Shown here piece by piece: positions 37,734-49,800 of a stretch of 64,000 nt of DNA. The position numbers and the translations under genes are program-made. This DNA comes from Sphingosinicella sp. YJ22. Lineage in GTDB: Bacteria > Pseudomonadota > Alphaproteobacteria > Sphingomonadales > Sphingomonadaceae. Numbering within the stretch: the first letter of the stretch is position 1; each line of letters begins with the position of its first letter. The notes beneath the pieces are model-generated. The model made no database searches. It was not told the origin of the DNA and saw only the letters and a program-made list of their open reading frames with translations. Location of the stretch: the NCBI RefSeq assembly GCF_011320075.1, contig NZ_JAANPA010000007.1, forward strand, positions 1 to 64,000. Direction: 5' to 3'.

Positions 37734-40104
37734 ACCCCTGCTTTTCTTCGCCTGCTTGTTGTTCGCCGCCCCCGCCGCCATGGCGCAGGGGCCGCAGCAG
37801 CTCGATCTGCCGGGCGGCCGCCTCGGCGATGCCGTGGTCGCGCTCGGCCGCCAGGCGGGAGTCAGCATCGGAATCACCGATCCCGCGCTTGCGGCGCGGC
37901 GGGTCGCGCCGGTGCGCGGCCGCTACTCGGTCGGCCAGGCGCTCGCCTTGCTGCTCCGGGACAGCGACGGCCGCTATCTCCAATATGACCGGACGACGTT
38001 CCGGATCGTGCGCCGGCCCATGCCGCAGCCGCGCTGGGCGCAGCGGGCGCCGATGCCGGCCGTTGGCAGCCACCCGGTTCAGCAGGACTTCGCCGAGCCG
38101 CTGGTCGGGGAAGGGGAGGACCTCATCGTCACCGGCGCGCGCCTGCCGGTTCGGCTCGCTTCCTATCCGGGCTCGGCCGAGATCGTCCGAGGCGACGACC
38201 TGGCGCTGCAGTCGGGGCTTCACGGCAGTGACGCCCTCGTTGCGCGCCTGCCTGAGGTCGGCTCGACCCATCTCGGCCCGGGCCGCAACAAGCTGTTCAT
38301 CCGCGGCCTCGCCGATTCCAGCTTCAATGGCCCGACCCAGGCGACGGTCGGCCAGTATCTCGGCGAGACTCGGGTCAATTACAACGCGCCCGACCCCGAC
38401 CTCAGGCTCTACGACATCGACCGGATCGAGGTGCTTCAGGGCCCGCAGGGCACGCTCTACGGCGCCGGCTCGCTCGGCGGCATCATCCGCGTGTTGCCCA
38501 ACAGCCCGCGAGTCGAAGGGTTCGAGGGCTCGGCCTCGGTCGGCGCGTCGGCGACCCTCCGCGGCGAGCCTGGCGCCGACGCGGCGGGGACTCTCAACCT
38601 GCCGATCGCCGCCGACCGGCTGGCGCTTCGGGTCACCGGCTACGCGGTCACCGAAGGCGGCTATATCGACGACACGCTGCGCCTCCGCGACGACGTCAAC
38701 CGGGTCACCGCGGTGGGCGGCCGGCTCGGCCTCCGCCTCGTCAGCCCCGACGCCTGGACGGTCGACGTCAGCGCGACCGGCCAGCAGATCAGCGGCGACG
38801 ACGGCCAGTTCGCCGATCGCGACGCGCCGCCGCTCACCCGCCGAAGCGCGATCGAGCAGCCGTTCCGGAGCGACTATCTCCTCGCCGACCTGGTCGTCGC
38901 GAAGGACTGGGGCGACACCCGCTTCGTCACCGCGCTCGGCTATGTGAACCAGCGCCTGTTCGAACGCTACGACGCGACCCGCCTCGGCATGGACCCGCAA
39001 CTGTTCGAGCAGGACACGCGGGTCACCCTGCTCAGCGCCGAGAGCCGCCTGTCGGGCGGCGCGGCGCCGGGCCTCGCCTGGCTGGTCGGCGCCAGCCTGA
39101 TCAGCAACGACGCCGAGCAGCACCGCTTCGCCGGCCCGGTCGACGCGCCGGAGGCGATGCCCGGGGTCGCCAACCGGATCCTCGAGGCAGCGGGCTTCGG
39201 CCAGGTCAGCGTCACGCCGCTGTCCGATGTCACCCTGACCGCCGGCGGACGCCTCACCCATTCCAGTTTGTCGGGGGAATCGCTCGGCCTCGCCTTGAGC
39301 GTGCTGCAGCCCCTGTTCGGGCCGCAGGCGAGCCGCAACGAGACCGCCTTCCTGCCGTCGCTGTCGGTTGCCTGGACGCCGCGGCGCGATCTCCTCCTGT
39401 TCGCGCGCTATGAGGAAAGCTTCCGGCCGGGCGGCCTTTCGGTCGCCGGCGACTTCATCCGTCGCTTCCGCAACGACACGGTGTCCGCCTTCGAAGGCGG
39501 CCTCCGCTACGGCGCGCGCAGCGCTCCGGTGAGCGCGGCGCTGTCGCTCGCCTACACCAATTGGAACGACATCCAGGCCGACACGATCGGCCTAGACGGC
39601 TTCCCGACCACGGCCAATATCGGCAACGGCCACATCGTCACGCTCGACTTCCGCGTCGGCTGGCGGCCGCTGCCCGGTCTCAACCTGGAGGTCGCCGCGG
39701 TCGCCAACGACAGCGAGGTGACCAACCCCAACCCCAACATCGACATCACCGCCGACGCGGCGCTGCCCAACGTCGCCGACCTGAGCGCGCGCATTGCCGC
39801 CGACTACCGCACCGCAATCGGCGTGGGCACCGAGCTCGTGCTGACCTCCCACGCCCGCTATGTCGGTCATTCGCGCCTCGGCATCGGCCCGATCCTCGGA
39901 GTCGAGCAGGGCGGCTGGCTCGACATCGGCCTCGGCGCCCGCGTCGAGCGCGGCGACCAGGCGTTCACGCTCACCGTCACCAACCTGCTCGACCAGGCCG
40001 GCAACCGCTTCGCCTTCGGGTCGCCCTTCACCCTGGTCGACAATCCCCAGGTGACGCCGATGCGCCCGCTCACCGTCCGCCTCGGCTGGCAGACCGCTTT
40101 CTAG
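37720..40104 (+). CDS. TonB-dependent receptor with N-terminal STN signalling domain
   Basis: This 794-residue outer-membrane receptor has a signal peptide (cleavage after AMA, residue 21) and an STN domain (about 25-100) for contact with FecR. A TonB-box-like EDLIVTGAR follows near 128-136, then a plug (VEVLQGPQGTLYGAGSLGGIIRV-type block near 235-257) and a 22-strand barrel ending in Phe. It imports a TonB-dependent substrate and signals its presence through FecR to the ECF sigma. The substrate, iron chelate or other, cannot be told. GTG start at 37720. Confidence 0.92.
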   Translation: MRRLRPLLFFACLLFAAPAAMAQGPQQLDLPGGRLGDAVVALGRQAGVSIGITDPALAARRVAPVRGRYSVGQALALLLRDSDGRYLQYDRTTFRIVRRPMPQPRWAQRAPMPAVGSHPVQQDFAEPLVGEGEDLIVTGARLPVRLASYPGSAEIVRGDDLALQSGLHGSDALVARLPEVGSTHLGPGRNKLFIRGLADSSFNGPTQATVGQYLGETRVNYNAPDPDLRLYDIDRIEVLQGPQGTLYGAGSLGGIIRVLPNSPRVEGFEGSASVGASATLRGEPGADAAGTLNLPIAADRLALRVTGYAVTEGGYIDDTLRLRDDVNRVTAVGGRLGLRLVSPDAWTVDVSATGQQISGDDGQFADRDAPPLTRRSAIEQPFRSDYLLADLVVAKDWGDTRFVTALGYVNQRLFERYDATRLGMDPQLFEQDTRVTLLSAESRLSGGAAPGLAWLVGASLISNDAEQHRFAGPVDAPEAMPGVANRILEAAGFGQVSVTPLSDVTLTAGGRLTHSSLSGESLGLALSVLQPLFGPQASRNETAFLPSLSVAWTPRRDLLLFARYEESFRPGGLSVAGDFIRRFRNDTVSAFEGGLRYGARSAPVSAALSLAYTNWNDIQADTIGLDGFPTTANIGNGHIVTLDFRVGWRPLPGLNLEVAAVANDSEVTNPNPNIDITADAALPNVADLSARIAADYRTAIGVGTELVLTSHARYVGHSRLGIGPILGVEQGGWLDIGLGARVERGDQAFTLTVTNLLDQAGNRFAFGSPFTLVDNPQVTPMRPLTVRLGWQTAF

Positions 40105-40213
40105 CTTTTTCGTTTCGGCCGGTGCGGGTCGGTGCGGCCCGCGGCGTCATCCCGTGCAGAAGGCCCGCGCCACCCCCGGCGCAGCGGCAATCTCACAAGG
40201 GAAGACATCGAGA

Positions 40214-43200
40214 ATGCGTCACCTGCTGGCCTGCACCTGCCTGACCCCGGTCCTCCTCGCCGCGACCGGCACCCACGCCCTCGCCGAGCGCAGCGTGGCC
40301 ACCGCGGTCACCGCGCCGATCCAGACCTCCACCGCGACCTCGGGCGCGCCGGACAATGTCGTCGTGACCAGCGCCGGCTCGATCAAGCTGGGCGGCGGTA
40401 CCGGGGTCAACATCGACAGCAACAACAGTGTCAGCAACGCCGGTACGATCGAGATCCTCAACGGCAACGACTCGACCGGGATTCTCGCGCAGCCGGGACG
40501 CAGCGGCACCATCACCAACAGCGGCATCATCCGCCTCGCCGAGGATTACACGCCGGCCGACGCCGACAAGGACGGCGACACCGACGGCCCGTTCGCTCAG
40601 GGCCTGCGCCGCTACGGCATCCGAATCGCGCCGGGCGGCACCTTCACCGGCTCAATCGTCAATTCCGGGCGAATCGAGATCGAGGGCAACCAGTCCGCCG
40701 GAATCGCGCTCGACAGCCGTCTCGCCGGCGCGCTGACCAGTGGCGGCACGATCGACGTGCTCGGCGACAACAGCTTCGGAATCCGCGCCGGCGAGGTCAC
40801 CGGCAACGTCACGGTGAACGGCGCGGTCGGCGTGCGCGGGCACAACAGCGTCGGGGTGGCGCTGGACGGCGACATCGGCGGCGCGCTGGTCTTCCAGGGC
40901 AGCGTGTCGGCGACCGGCTACCGCTCGACGACGCCGCCGGCCGACGTGACCAAGCTCGACTCCGACGACCTCCTCCAGGGCGGCCCGGCGGTGCGCATCG
41001 GCGGCGACGTCGCCGGCGGCATCGTCTTCGCGGCGCCGCCGCCCAACAACAGCACCACCGACGACGACGAGGACGACGACGGCGTCAAGGACGCCCAGGA
41101 AGGCACCGCCAACATCACCTCGGCCGGCGCCGCTCCGGCGGTTCTGATCGGCTCGCCGACCGACACCATCGCCATCGGCGCGGTGACCGGCAACGCCAAC
41201 GGCCACGGCCTCGTCATCGAGGGCGGAATCACCGGAGTCGGAGTCTATGCCGGAGTCAACGGCACCGGCCTCCAGATCGGCGGGCTCGGCGGCAACGTCG
41301 CCATCGCCGGCGGAATGACGGTGAGCGGCACAGTCACGGCCACCTCCAACGGCGCCAACGCGACCGCCATCCGCATCGGCAGCGGCGCCAGCGTCCCGGC
41401 GGTCCGGGTCACCGGCGCGGTGCGCGCTCAGGGCGGCGGCGATTCCGGCGACCTCAGCCGCGCGGTCCAGATCGACTCCGGCGCGGCCGTCGCGACGATC
41501 CGCAACACCGGCCGCATCGAGGCGACCGCCGGCACCAACGGCGCGGCGGTCGCGATCGCCGACCTCAGCGGCGGAGTCACCCTCATCGAGAACAGCAACC
41601 TCATCGCCGCGGCGGGCGGCGCGGCCGCGACCCCGGCGATCGCCATCGACCTCAGCGCCAACACGTCCGGAGCGACGGTGCGCCAGGCCCGCCTCGCCGG
41701 CACCGGCACGCCGGTCCCCGCGATCATCGGCGAGATCCGCTTCGGCAGCGGCAACGACCTCCTCGAGGTCACCGACGGCACGATCTCCGGCCGGGCCGCG
41801 TTCGGCGCCGGCGCCGACCGCCTCGCGCTGTCCGGAGCCGCTCTGTTCAGCGGGGTCGCCGACTTCGGCGGCGGCGCCGACCGGCTCGACATCGGCGGCA
41901 CCGCGCGCTTCGTCGGCAGCCTCGCCAATTCCGGCGGCCTCGACGTCGCGCTGGCCGGCGGCACGCTCCAGCTCACCAATGCCGGCGCGGTCGCGATCAA
42001 CTCGCTGGCGGTCGGCAACGGCTCCACCCTCGGGGTCGACATCGACGGCGCGGCGGGGACCAACACCCGCTACGACGTCGCCGGCGCGGCGAGCTTCGGC
42101 ACCGGCACGGAGATCCGCGTCCGCCTTCGCAACGTCAGCGAGGCGGCGGGCCGCTACGTCGTCGTCGACGCCGGCTCGCTGACCGCCGCCGGGGCGATCG
42201 GCTTCGACAGCGACACCTTGCCCTTCCTGTTCCGCGGCACGGTCGAGACCAACGCCGCGGCGGGCGAGGTCGCGGTCAACATCGCCCGCAAGACCGCAAG
42301 CGAGCTCGGCCTCAACGGTTCGGCGACTCGCGCCTATGACGCGGTGTTCGCCGCGCTCGATTCGGATGTCGACGTCGCCGGCGTGTTCCTCGGCCTCGCC
42401 AGCGGCGACGCGCTTCGCGCGCAGCTCACCCAGCTTCTTCCCGACCATGCCGGCGGCACCTTCGAGACCGTGACGCTGGGCTCGCGCACCACCGCTCGCT
42501 TCCTCAACGACCCGCGCCCGGCGGGCACCGAGATGGGCGGCGGCTGGCGCTTGTGGATCCAGCAGGCGGGCTTCGGCACGTCCAAGGACCTCGGCGACAC
42601 CGCGTCCTACGACGTCAGCGGCTGGGCCGCCTCGGGCGGGCTCGAGCGCGCGCTCGGCGCCGGCAGCCTCGGCGCCAGCCTCGCCTACGTCACCGGCTCC
42701 GATTCCGACGGCGAGAACGACAATTCGGTGCGCTCGGAGCAGTTCGAGCTCGCCGCCTACTGGCGCGGCACCTTCGGCCCGTTCCACGGCTTCGTCCGCG
42801 GCTCGGCGGCGCGCGTGTCGTTCGACTCGGCGCGGATCTTCACCGGCACCACCCAGGACGGCGAGGACGTCACCCGCACCACCAATGGCGAGTGGAACGG
42901 CACCCTGCTCTCGGCCGGCGCCGGCCTGTCCTACGACATCGCGCTGGGCGGGCTTCGTCTGCGCCCGTCGCTGGGCCTGGACTATTACCGCCTCAGCGAG
43001 GACGGCTATGCCGAGACCGGCGGCGGCGACGCCATCGACCTCATCGTCGACGGCCGCGACAGCGACGAGCTCGCCGGCACCGCGGCGCTCGCGCTCGGCA
43101 TGGAATGGGGCAGCCGCGAGGCCGACCAGTTCTGGCTCCGCGCCGAGGCGGAGGGCGGCCGCCGCCAGATTCTCGCCGGGGCGCTCGGCGAGACGGTGGC

Positions 43201-43381
43201 GCGGTTCGGCGACGGCGACGACTTCACCCTTCAGCCGGAGGAGCGCAGTTCGGGCTGGACCGGCGCCCTGCGCCTCGTCGGCGGCCAGGGCGGCACGGTG
43301 ATCGGCGCCGAGCTGCTCGCCGAGGAGCAGGACGGCCACGCCGCGGTCGGCGGCCGGATCTCGCTGGGCATCGGCTTCTAG
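40214..43381 (+). CDS. Autotransporter (type V secretion), Gly/Asn-rich passenger
   Basis: This 1055-residue protein has a signal peptide (cleavage after ALA, about residue 25) and a long passenger (about 26-770) rich in Gly, Asn, Thr and Val with the periodicity of a parallel beta-helix. The C-terminal autotransporter beta-barrel (about 775-1055) ends in IGF. Two Asp-rich inserts, DADKDGDTDG near 116 and DDDEDDDGVKD near 283, look like calcium-binding loops. It follows the receptor gene by 110 bases on the same strand and may belong to the same regulon. No protease triad was seen, so it is probably an adhesin. Confidence 0.88.
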   Translation: MRHLLACTCLTPVLLAATGTHALAERSVATAVTAPIQTSTATSGAPDNVVVTSAGSIKLGGGTGVNIDSNNSVSNAGTIEILNGNDSTGILAQPGRSGTITNSGIIRLAEDYTPADADKDGDTDGPFAQGLRRYGIRIAPGGTFTGSIVNSGRIEIEGNQSAGIALDSRLAGALTSGGTIDVLGDNSFGIRAGEVTGNVTVNGAVGVRGHNSVGVALDGDIGGALVFQGSVSATGYRSTTPPADVTKLDSDDLLQGGPAVRIGGDVAGGIVFAAPPPNNSTTDDDEDDDGVKDAQEGTANITSAGAAPAVLIGSPTDTIAIGAVTGNANGHGLVIEGGITGVGVYAGVNGTGLQIGGLGGNVAIAGGMTVSGTVTATSNGANATAIRIGSGASVPAVRVTGAVRAQGGGDSGDLSRAVQIDSGAAVATIRNTGRIEATAGTNGAAVAIADLSGGVTLIENSNLIAAAGGAAATPAIAIDLSANTSGATVRQARLAGTGTPVPAIIGEIRFGSGNDLLEVTDGTISGRAAFGAGADRLALSGAALFSGVADFGGGADRLDIGGTARFVGSLANSGGLDVALAGGTLQLTNAGAVAINSLAVGNGSTLGVDIDGAAGTNTRYDVAGAASFGTGTEIRVRLRNVSEAAGRYVVVDAGSLTAAGAIGFDSDTLPFLFRGTVETNAAAGEVAVNIARKTASELGLNGSATRAYDAVFAALDSDVDVAGVFLGLASGDALRAQLTQLLPDHAGGTFETVTLGSRTTARFLNDPRPAGTEMGGGWRLWIQQAGFGTSKDLGDTASYDVSGWAASGGLERALGAGSLGASLAYVTGSDSDGENDNSVRSEQFELAAYWRGTFGPFHGFVRGSAARVSFDSARIFTGTTQDGEDVTRTTNGEWNGTLLSAGAGLSYDIALGGLRLRPSLGLDYYRLSEDGYAETGGGDAIDLIVDGRDSDELAGTAALALGMEWGSREADQFWLRAEAEGGRRQILAGALGETVARFGDGDDFTLQPEERSSGWTGALRLVGGQGGTVIGAELLAEEQDGHAAVGGRISLGIGF

Positions 43382-43396
43382 GGAGGAATGGATCGG

Positions 43397-43575
43397 CCCC
43401 TCCTCTTCAGAGGAGGGGTTGGGGGTGGAGGCGAGCGAGGGGGCTCGATGCCCCCGAGCGAGGTCCTGCAGCGGCTCAGGCCCATCGAGGGCCTTCGCCG
43501 CTCCCCACCCCTCGGTCCCCTCCCCTGAAGGGGAGGGGCTGAAAAAGGCCAACCCCTCCCCACCAGGGGGAGGGG
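43397..43575. repeat. Composite palindromic intergenic element (copy 2, extended)
   Basis: It starts with the hairpin CCCCTCCTCT/AGAGGAGGGG (43397-43418) and continues to CCCCTCCCC/GGGGAGGGG with loop TGAA (43517-43538), the same two hairpins in the same order as at 47-149. The intervening sequence is longer and different. A third hairpin with the same CCCCTCCCC/GGGGAGGGG arms follows at 43553-43575. It lies downstream of the autotransporter. Confidence 0.85.
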
Positions 43576-43743
43576 CCTAGGGCGCCGGCGTGGCAGCCGT
43601 CGGCGCCCATCTTTTTGGCCAAGTCGAGCCAAGCTTAACTTAGCGCCGCGACTCGCGCCGATCTTGGACGGTTCGGCGGGGCGAGGAGGAATAACCTAAT
43701 AAATAGTGAATCATCCTAGCCGCTTGCCCTGAATCATGCATAA

Positions 43744-43766
43744 CTCTCCCGCTGCGGCAGGGAGAG
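43744..43766. other. Hairpin in the leader of the giant RTX gene
   Basis: CTCTCCC (43744-43750) pairs with GGGAGAG (43760-43766) 51 bases before the RTX start codon. The 170 bases from 43576 are relatively AT-rich around 43690-43745 and probably hold the promoter, but no clear hexamer pair was found. The rest of the 435-base gap is the palindromic element. Confidence 0.45.
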
Positions 43767-43816
43767 CCGCTTGAGTCGCGCGCTCTGGGCGTGAGCGCCT
43801 CGGTGGGGGATTTCAG

Positions 43817-46800
43817 ATGCCGGCCAATTTCAGCGTTCGTACGCGTTTCCAGCAATTCTTCGACGACCAGGACGGCGACAATTTCGGCGATGCCGGCGAC
43901 GTCATCCGCACCACGCTGACATTCGAGAATACCGGCGACGAGGCGCTCGACGTCTCCATCGAGGACCTGCTGAACGGCCTCACGCTGGTCCCCGGATCGG
44001 TCAAGATCGGCCCGATGGCGGTCGACGACGCCGCGACGATCAGCGGCAACACGCCGCAGACCTTCACCTTCGCCGAACTGCTCGGCAACGACATCGATCC
44101 CGACGGCAGCAACGCGACGATGACGATCACCGGCGTGTCCGGCGCGGTCAACGGCACCGTCACCATCGACACGATCAACGAGACCGTCACCTTCACGCCG
44201 AACACCGGCTTCACCGGCGCGGCGAGCTTCCAATATTCGGTCGCCGACGCCCAGGGCCTGACCAACGTCGCCGGCTACGAGGGCACGGTGAGCATCGATG
44301 TCGACGGCCTCGTCTGGTATGTCGACGCCAATTATGCCGGCGCCAACGGCGCTCCGGACGGCTCCTATCTCAAGCCGTTCACCAGCCTCGCCCCGCTGAA
44401 CGGGGCCGGCGGCGCCGGCGACGTCGACGGCGCGAGCGACACCATCTTCGTCTACGCGCGCGGCGCCAACGCCTATAACAGCGGCATCGAGCTCGAGACC
44501 GGCCAGATCCTGCGCGGCGAGGGCGTGGCGGCCGACTTCATCGTCAACGGAATCAACGTCAGCTCGGTCCAGACCGACACCCAGATCGAATATTCGACCT
44601 TCGGCGTCCAGCTCGCCCAGAACAACACGATCATGGGCATCGACCTAGTCGGCGAGGCGGCGGTCGCGGTCGGCATCCGCGACAATGGCGGAAGCGTCGG
44701 CAACCTCGTCATCTCCGACGTCGAGATCGACGGCCTCGGCCAGATGGTCGACATCGACAATGGCGGCGACCTCGACGTCACCTTCCAGTCGCTGACCTCG
44801 CACGCCTCGAGCGGCGCCGGCGGAGTCATCGATCTCGACGGCGTCACCGCCGGCACCGCGCTGACCGGCACCTTCACCGTCACCGGCTTCACGACGATGG
44901 ACAATGCGTCGGGCACCCACAACCAGGTCGGCATCTCGATCGGCGGCAACAACACCAACCTCACCGCCAGCTTCGCCGGCGGCACCTCGCTCAACATGGG
45001 CCCCAACGCGCTCGCGGCGGGCGTCGACCTCGGCAGCAACAGCGGCAGCACCAATTTCGCCGGCCTCGCCATCGCGACCCAGACCGCCAACGGCTTCGTC
45101 GCCAACAATGCCGGCACGCTCACCGTCACCGGAGCGGGCAACTCGATCACCACCACGACCGGCCAGATTCTGAGCCTCAGCGGGACGGCGCTGGGCGGGT
45201 CTGGTGCGACCTTCACGGCGCTCGGGTCGAGTGGCGTGGTCACGACCAACGCCATTGGCCTGGTTAACCTCACCGGCGGCACCTTCAACGGCGGCAACGT
45301 CACGATCGCCGGCACCTCACTCAATCAGGGCATTTTCATCTCCGGCGGCTCGTCGAATATGCAGTTCGGCACCGTCACCATCGACAACACCCAGGCCGGC
45401 GGCATCGACATTTCGAGCACCAGCGGCACGCTGACCTTCACGTCGGTGGACATCGACGGCACCGGCGGCCACGGTATCGTCATCGGCAGCGCCACCGGCG
45501 CAGTGACCGTGAGCGGCGGCTCGATCGGCAGCGCCAACGATCCGAACCTCGACGCCGTCAGGATCAACGGCGGCAGCGCCAACGTCACGATCAACGCCAA
45601 CCTCACCAACAGCACCGCCAACGTCGACATCGTCGACGTCAGCAACCGCACCGGCGGCACGGTCGCGTTCGGCGGCACGATCTCGAGCACCGGCGGCGCG
45701 GGCGGCATCGATCTCGCCAGCAACGCCGGCACGATCAACTTCACCGGATCGCAGATCACCCTGACCACCGGCGGCAACACCGCGGTCAACATCACCAACA
45801 ACAGTGCCGCGATCAATTTCACCGGCGGAAGCCTCGACATCACCACCACGAACGCGGCGGGCTTCTCGGCCAACGCGACCGGCGGCTCGGTCACCGTCAC
45901 CGGCAGCAGCAACACGGTCAGCACCGGCGCCGGGATCGCGGTCAACATCCAGGGCACCGACATCGGCGCGGGCGGAGTGACGTTCAACACCGTCAACACC
46001 AGCGGCGCGTCCAGCGGCATCATCCTCGCCAACACCGGCGCCGGCGGCTTCACCGTGGTCGGAACGGCGGGCGTCAACGGCTCGGGCGGTTCGATCCTCA
46101 ACTCGACCGGGCACGGCATCGACCTCACGGGCACCACCAATGTCAGCCTCACCGGCGTGACCGTCACCGGCTCGGGCGGCAGCGGCATCAACGGCAGCAA
46201 CGTCAACGGCCTGTCGCTGACCAACGTGACGTCCAGCACCAACGGCAACGCGGTCGACGAGGGCGGCGTCTTCATCCTCAACGCCAGCGGCAATGTCTTC
46301 GTCACCAACTCGACGTTCAACGCCAATGCCGACGACAATTTCGCGATCCGCAACGACACCGGCTCGCTCAACTTCACCGCGACCGGATCGACGTTCAGCA
46401 ACAGCTACCAGGGCGCGTTCGGCGACGACAATCTGATCCTCCAGGCGAACAACACCGCCAACATCACCGCCTTGATCAGCGGAAACACCTTCCAGAACGC
46501 CGAGGGCGACCATTTCCAGTTCGCCACCAATCTCGGCGCGAGCGGCTCAAGCCACGTCACCTTCACCAACAACACGCTGACCAACAACCAGAGCTCGGCG
46601 GTGGTGCTGGGCAGCGGCGTGACGATCAGCCCGTCGGGCGGCGCCGACCTGCGCTTCCTCGCCTCCGGCAACACCATCAACGACACGATCTCCGGCTATT
46701 CGTTCAACGTCAACGCGATCGACACGAGCGGGTCGGCGCAGCTCGACATTACCATCCAGAACAACACGATCGGCACCAGCGGGGTCGTCGGGTCCGGTCC

Positions 46801-49800
46801 GGAGCAGTCGGGCGCGATCCAGGGCCGCATGACCGGCTCTGGCACGATGAACCTGCTGATCGACAACAACGACATTTTCGACTGGGGCAACGGCAGCGCG
46901 ATCGACATCTCGTCGGCCGCCGGCGCGACCAACGGCAGCGCCAGCATCATGAATGCGACGATCACCAACAATCTGGTGACCGGGCCGACCAGCAATGCGC
47001 TCCGCGCTCTTTTGGTCGGGGCGGGCGCGTCGGCGGGCACCCACAACAACATCATCCGGGTCACACTCGACAACAACGCCTTCGACAACACTTATCCGGG
47101 CGCTCTGACCAACGACATGCGCTTCACGGTCTTCTCGAACGCGCAGATCCAGGCTCCGGGCTATGTCGGTGGAGGAGCCGACATAGCCGCTTTCCCGGCT
47201 CACATGGTGTCTCTCAACAGCCCGGGCACGGGCACCGCCAATGCCGCGGTCGGAGCGGGTGTCACCAACGGCTTCGCAAACACGCCGGGCGGCGCCAATC
47301 CGACGCTACCCAGCACGCCCAATCTGCCGCCGCCGCCGATGATGCTGGCGCCCGAGCCGCCGGCGCCGCCGATCCCCGACGCGGGCGACGGCAAGGACGA
47401 GCATACCGGCGACATCCCGCCGCCCGTCGACGACGGCGACACCGGCGGCACCGGCGACGGCGGCAAGGACGACCATGCCGGCGAGCTGCCGGACGACAAT
47501 GCCCACCCGGTCATCGTCGACGACGGCGTGCTCAGCCAGGCCGAGCTCGACTATCTCGTCGACGCGGCGATCCAGCGCTGGATCGATGCGGGCGCCAGCG
47601 CCGAGCAGGTCGCGGCGATGCGCGCGGCGACCTTCGCGGTCGCCGACATGACCGGGGTCCAGCTCGGCATGAGCGACGGCTCGATCATCCATATCGACAA
47701 TGACGGCGGCCGCGCCGGCTGGTTCCTCGACACGACGCCGGGCGCCGACGAGGAATATGGCGGCACCGGCACCCGTCTCGTCGCCACCGTCGGGGCGGCG
47801 TCGCAGGGCGTCGACCTGTTGACCGTGCTGATGCACGAGCTCGGCCACCAGGCCGGCCTCGCCGACCATTACGACATCGCCGCGCGCGACGACATCATGT
47901 ACGGCTATGCCTATGAGGGCGAGCGGCGGCTGCCGGCCGACGGCCAGGCGGCGGGCGCGGTGCCGGGATCGATCCCGCACCCGGTGTTCCAATTGGGGCC
48001 GATCGTGGTCGGCACGGTGCCGGGCGACAACGCCTTCACCGTCCAATATGATGCGACGGTCAACGCGCCGACCGAGGACCGGCTCGTCACCTATCACAGC
48101 AACGACGCCGACATCAGCTGGCGCGACGTGCCGGCCGGGGCGATCACCACGCAGAGCACCAATGCCAACTTGCTGGCGGTGGATTCGCTGAGCCTCGGCG
48201 ACCAGATCTTCCTCGACGACAACGGCAACGGCATCTTCGACGCGGGCGACACCGGCATCGCCAATGTCAGCCTGACCCTGTTCGCCGACACCAACAACAA
48301 CGGCGTCTATGACGACGGCGTCGACGAGGCGATCAGCTTCCTCGACGACGGCGACGGAGTCTACGAGCCGGGCATCGACACCCCGGCCGCGGCGGGGACT
48401 CCGGGCGCGATCACGCTCACCGTCACCACCGACGCGAGCGGCCTCTACGCGTTCGATTATCTCGCGCCGGGCGACTATATCGTGCGGGTCGACGCGTCGA
48501 ACTTCCTCTCGGGCGGAGCGCTCGAGGGCCTCACCGTCGTCGCCGCAGCGACCGATCCCGACGACAATGTCGACAACGACAATAATGGCCAGGCGTTCGC
48601 CGGCTATGCCGCGAGCCGCGCCATCCGCCTCGACCTCGACAGCGAGCCGACGGCGGGCCCGGGCAACGACACCAACAACACGCTCGACATCGGCTTCGTG
48701 GACCCGAACTTCGCTCCGGAGATCACACTCGCCGACAGCACGGTGAGCGGCACCGAGGACACCGACCTCGTCTTCAACACCGCCAACGGCAATTTGATCA
48801 GCGTCGCCGACGCCGACGGCGACACGCTGACGGTCGACCTGACGGTGACGAACGGCCGGCTGACCCTGGCCGACACCAGCGGCCTGAGCGGCTTCACCGG
48901 CAACGGCACCGCGACCGTGCAACTGATCGGAACGGCCGCGGCGATCAACGCCGCGCTCGACGGCCTCGTCTATCGTGGCGGCCTCAACTACCAGGGCGCC
49001 GACACGCTCAGCATCGAGGCGGACGACGGGGTCCTGAACGACACCGACAGCGTCGCCATTACACTGGCCGACGACGGCAGGATCAACGGCGACAGCGGCG
49101 ACAACGTTCTCACCGGCACTCCTCAGGCCGACACGTTCGTGGTCGGTCAGGGCGGCAACGACACGATCAGCGCGCTGGCCGGCAACGACATCCTCTATTT
49201 CGGCGGCGCCCTCACCGCCGACGACAACGTCACCGGCGGCCCGGATGTCGATACGATCGTCCTCCAGGGCGACTATAGCGGCGGCCTGGTCCTCGACGGC
49301 TCGATCACGGGCATCGAGCGGATCTCGATGCTCGCCGGCTCCAACACCGCGTTCGGCGATCCGGGGACCAACCTCTACGATTACGACCTCACCATCGACG
49401 ACGCCAATTTCGCCGCGGGCCTTCAGGTCCGGATCAACGCCGCGGCCTTGCTCGCCGGCGAGGATTTCACGTTCGACGGCTCCGCCGAAACCGACGCGAA
49501 GTTCGTCGTCTACGGGGGCAGGGGGTTGGACGACCTCACCGGCGGCGACGGCAACGACATCTTCTTCTTCGCCGAGGGCGGCCGCTTCGCCGCGGGCGAC
49601 GTGGTGAACGGCGGCGACGGCTATGACGGCATGTTCCTGCGCGGCAATTACACGATCGACTTCACCCAGGCCGGCTTTGCCGGGGCTCTTGCCAACCTCG
49701 AGAATCTGACTGTCTCCGGGGCGGCCGACGAGCGCTACGCCCGCGGCGGCGGCACCGAGTTCGATTACTCGATCACCTGGGACGGCGACCTGCTCGCCGC

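Noticed and set aside
40652-43552. A 966-codon minus-strand frame opposite the autotransporter.
   Set aside because: It is an antisense shadow of a repetitive GC-rich coding region and shows only low-complexity Ala/Asp/Gly/Arg sequence.
44300-47200. Repetitive DNA in the RTX gene considered as a CRISPR array or satellite.
   Set aside because: The repetition follows the protein reading frame (Gly/Asn/Thr beta-helix) and there are no constant repeats with unique spacers. No CRISPR array was seen anywhere in the window.
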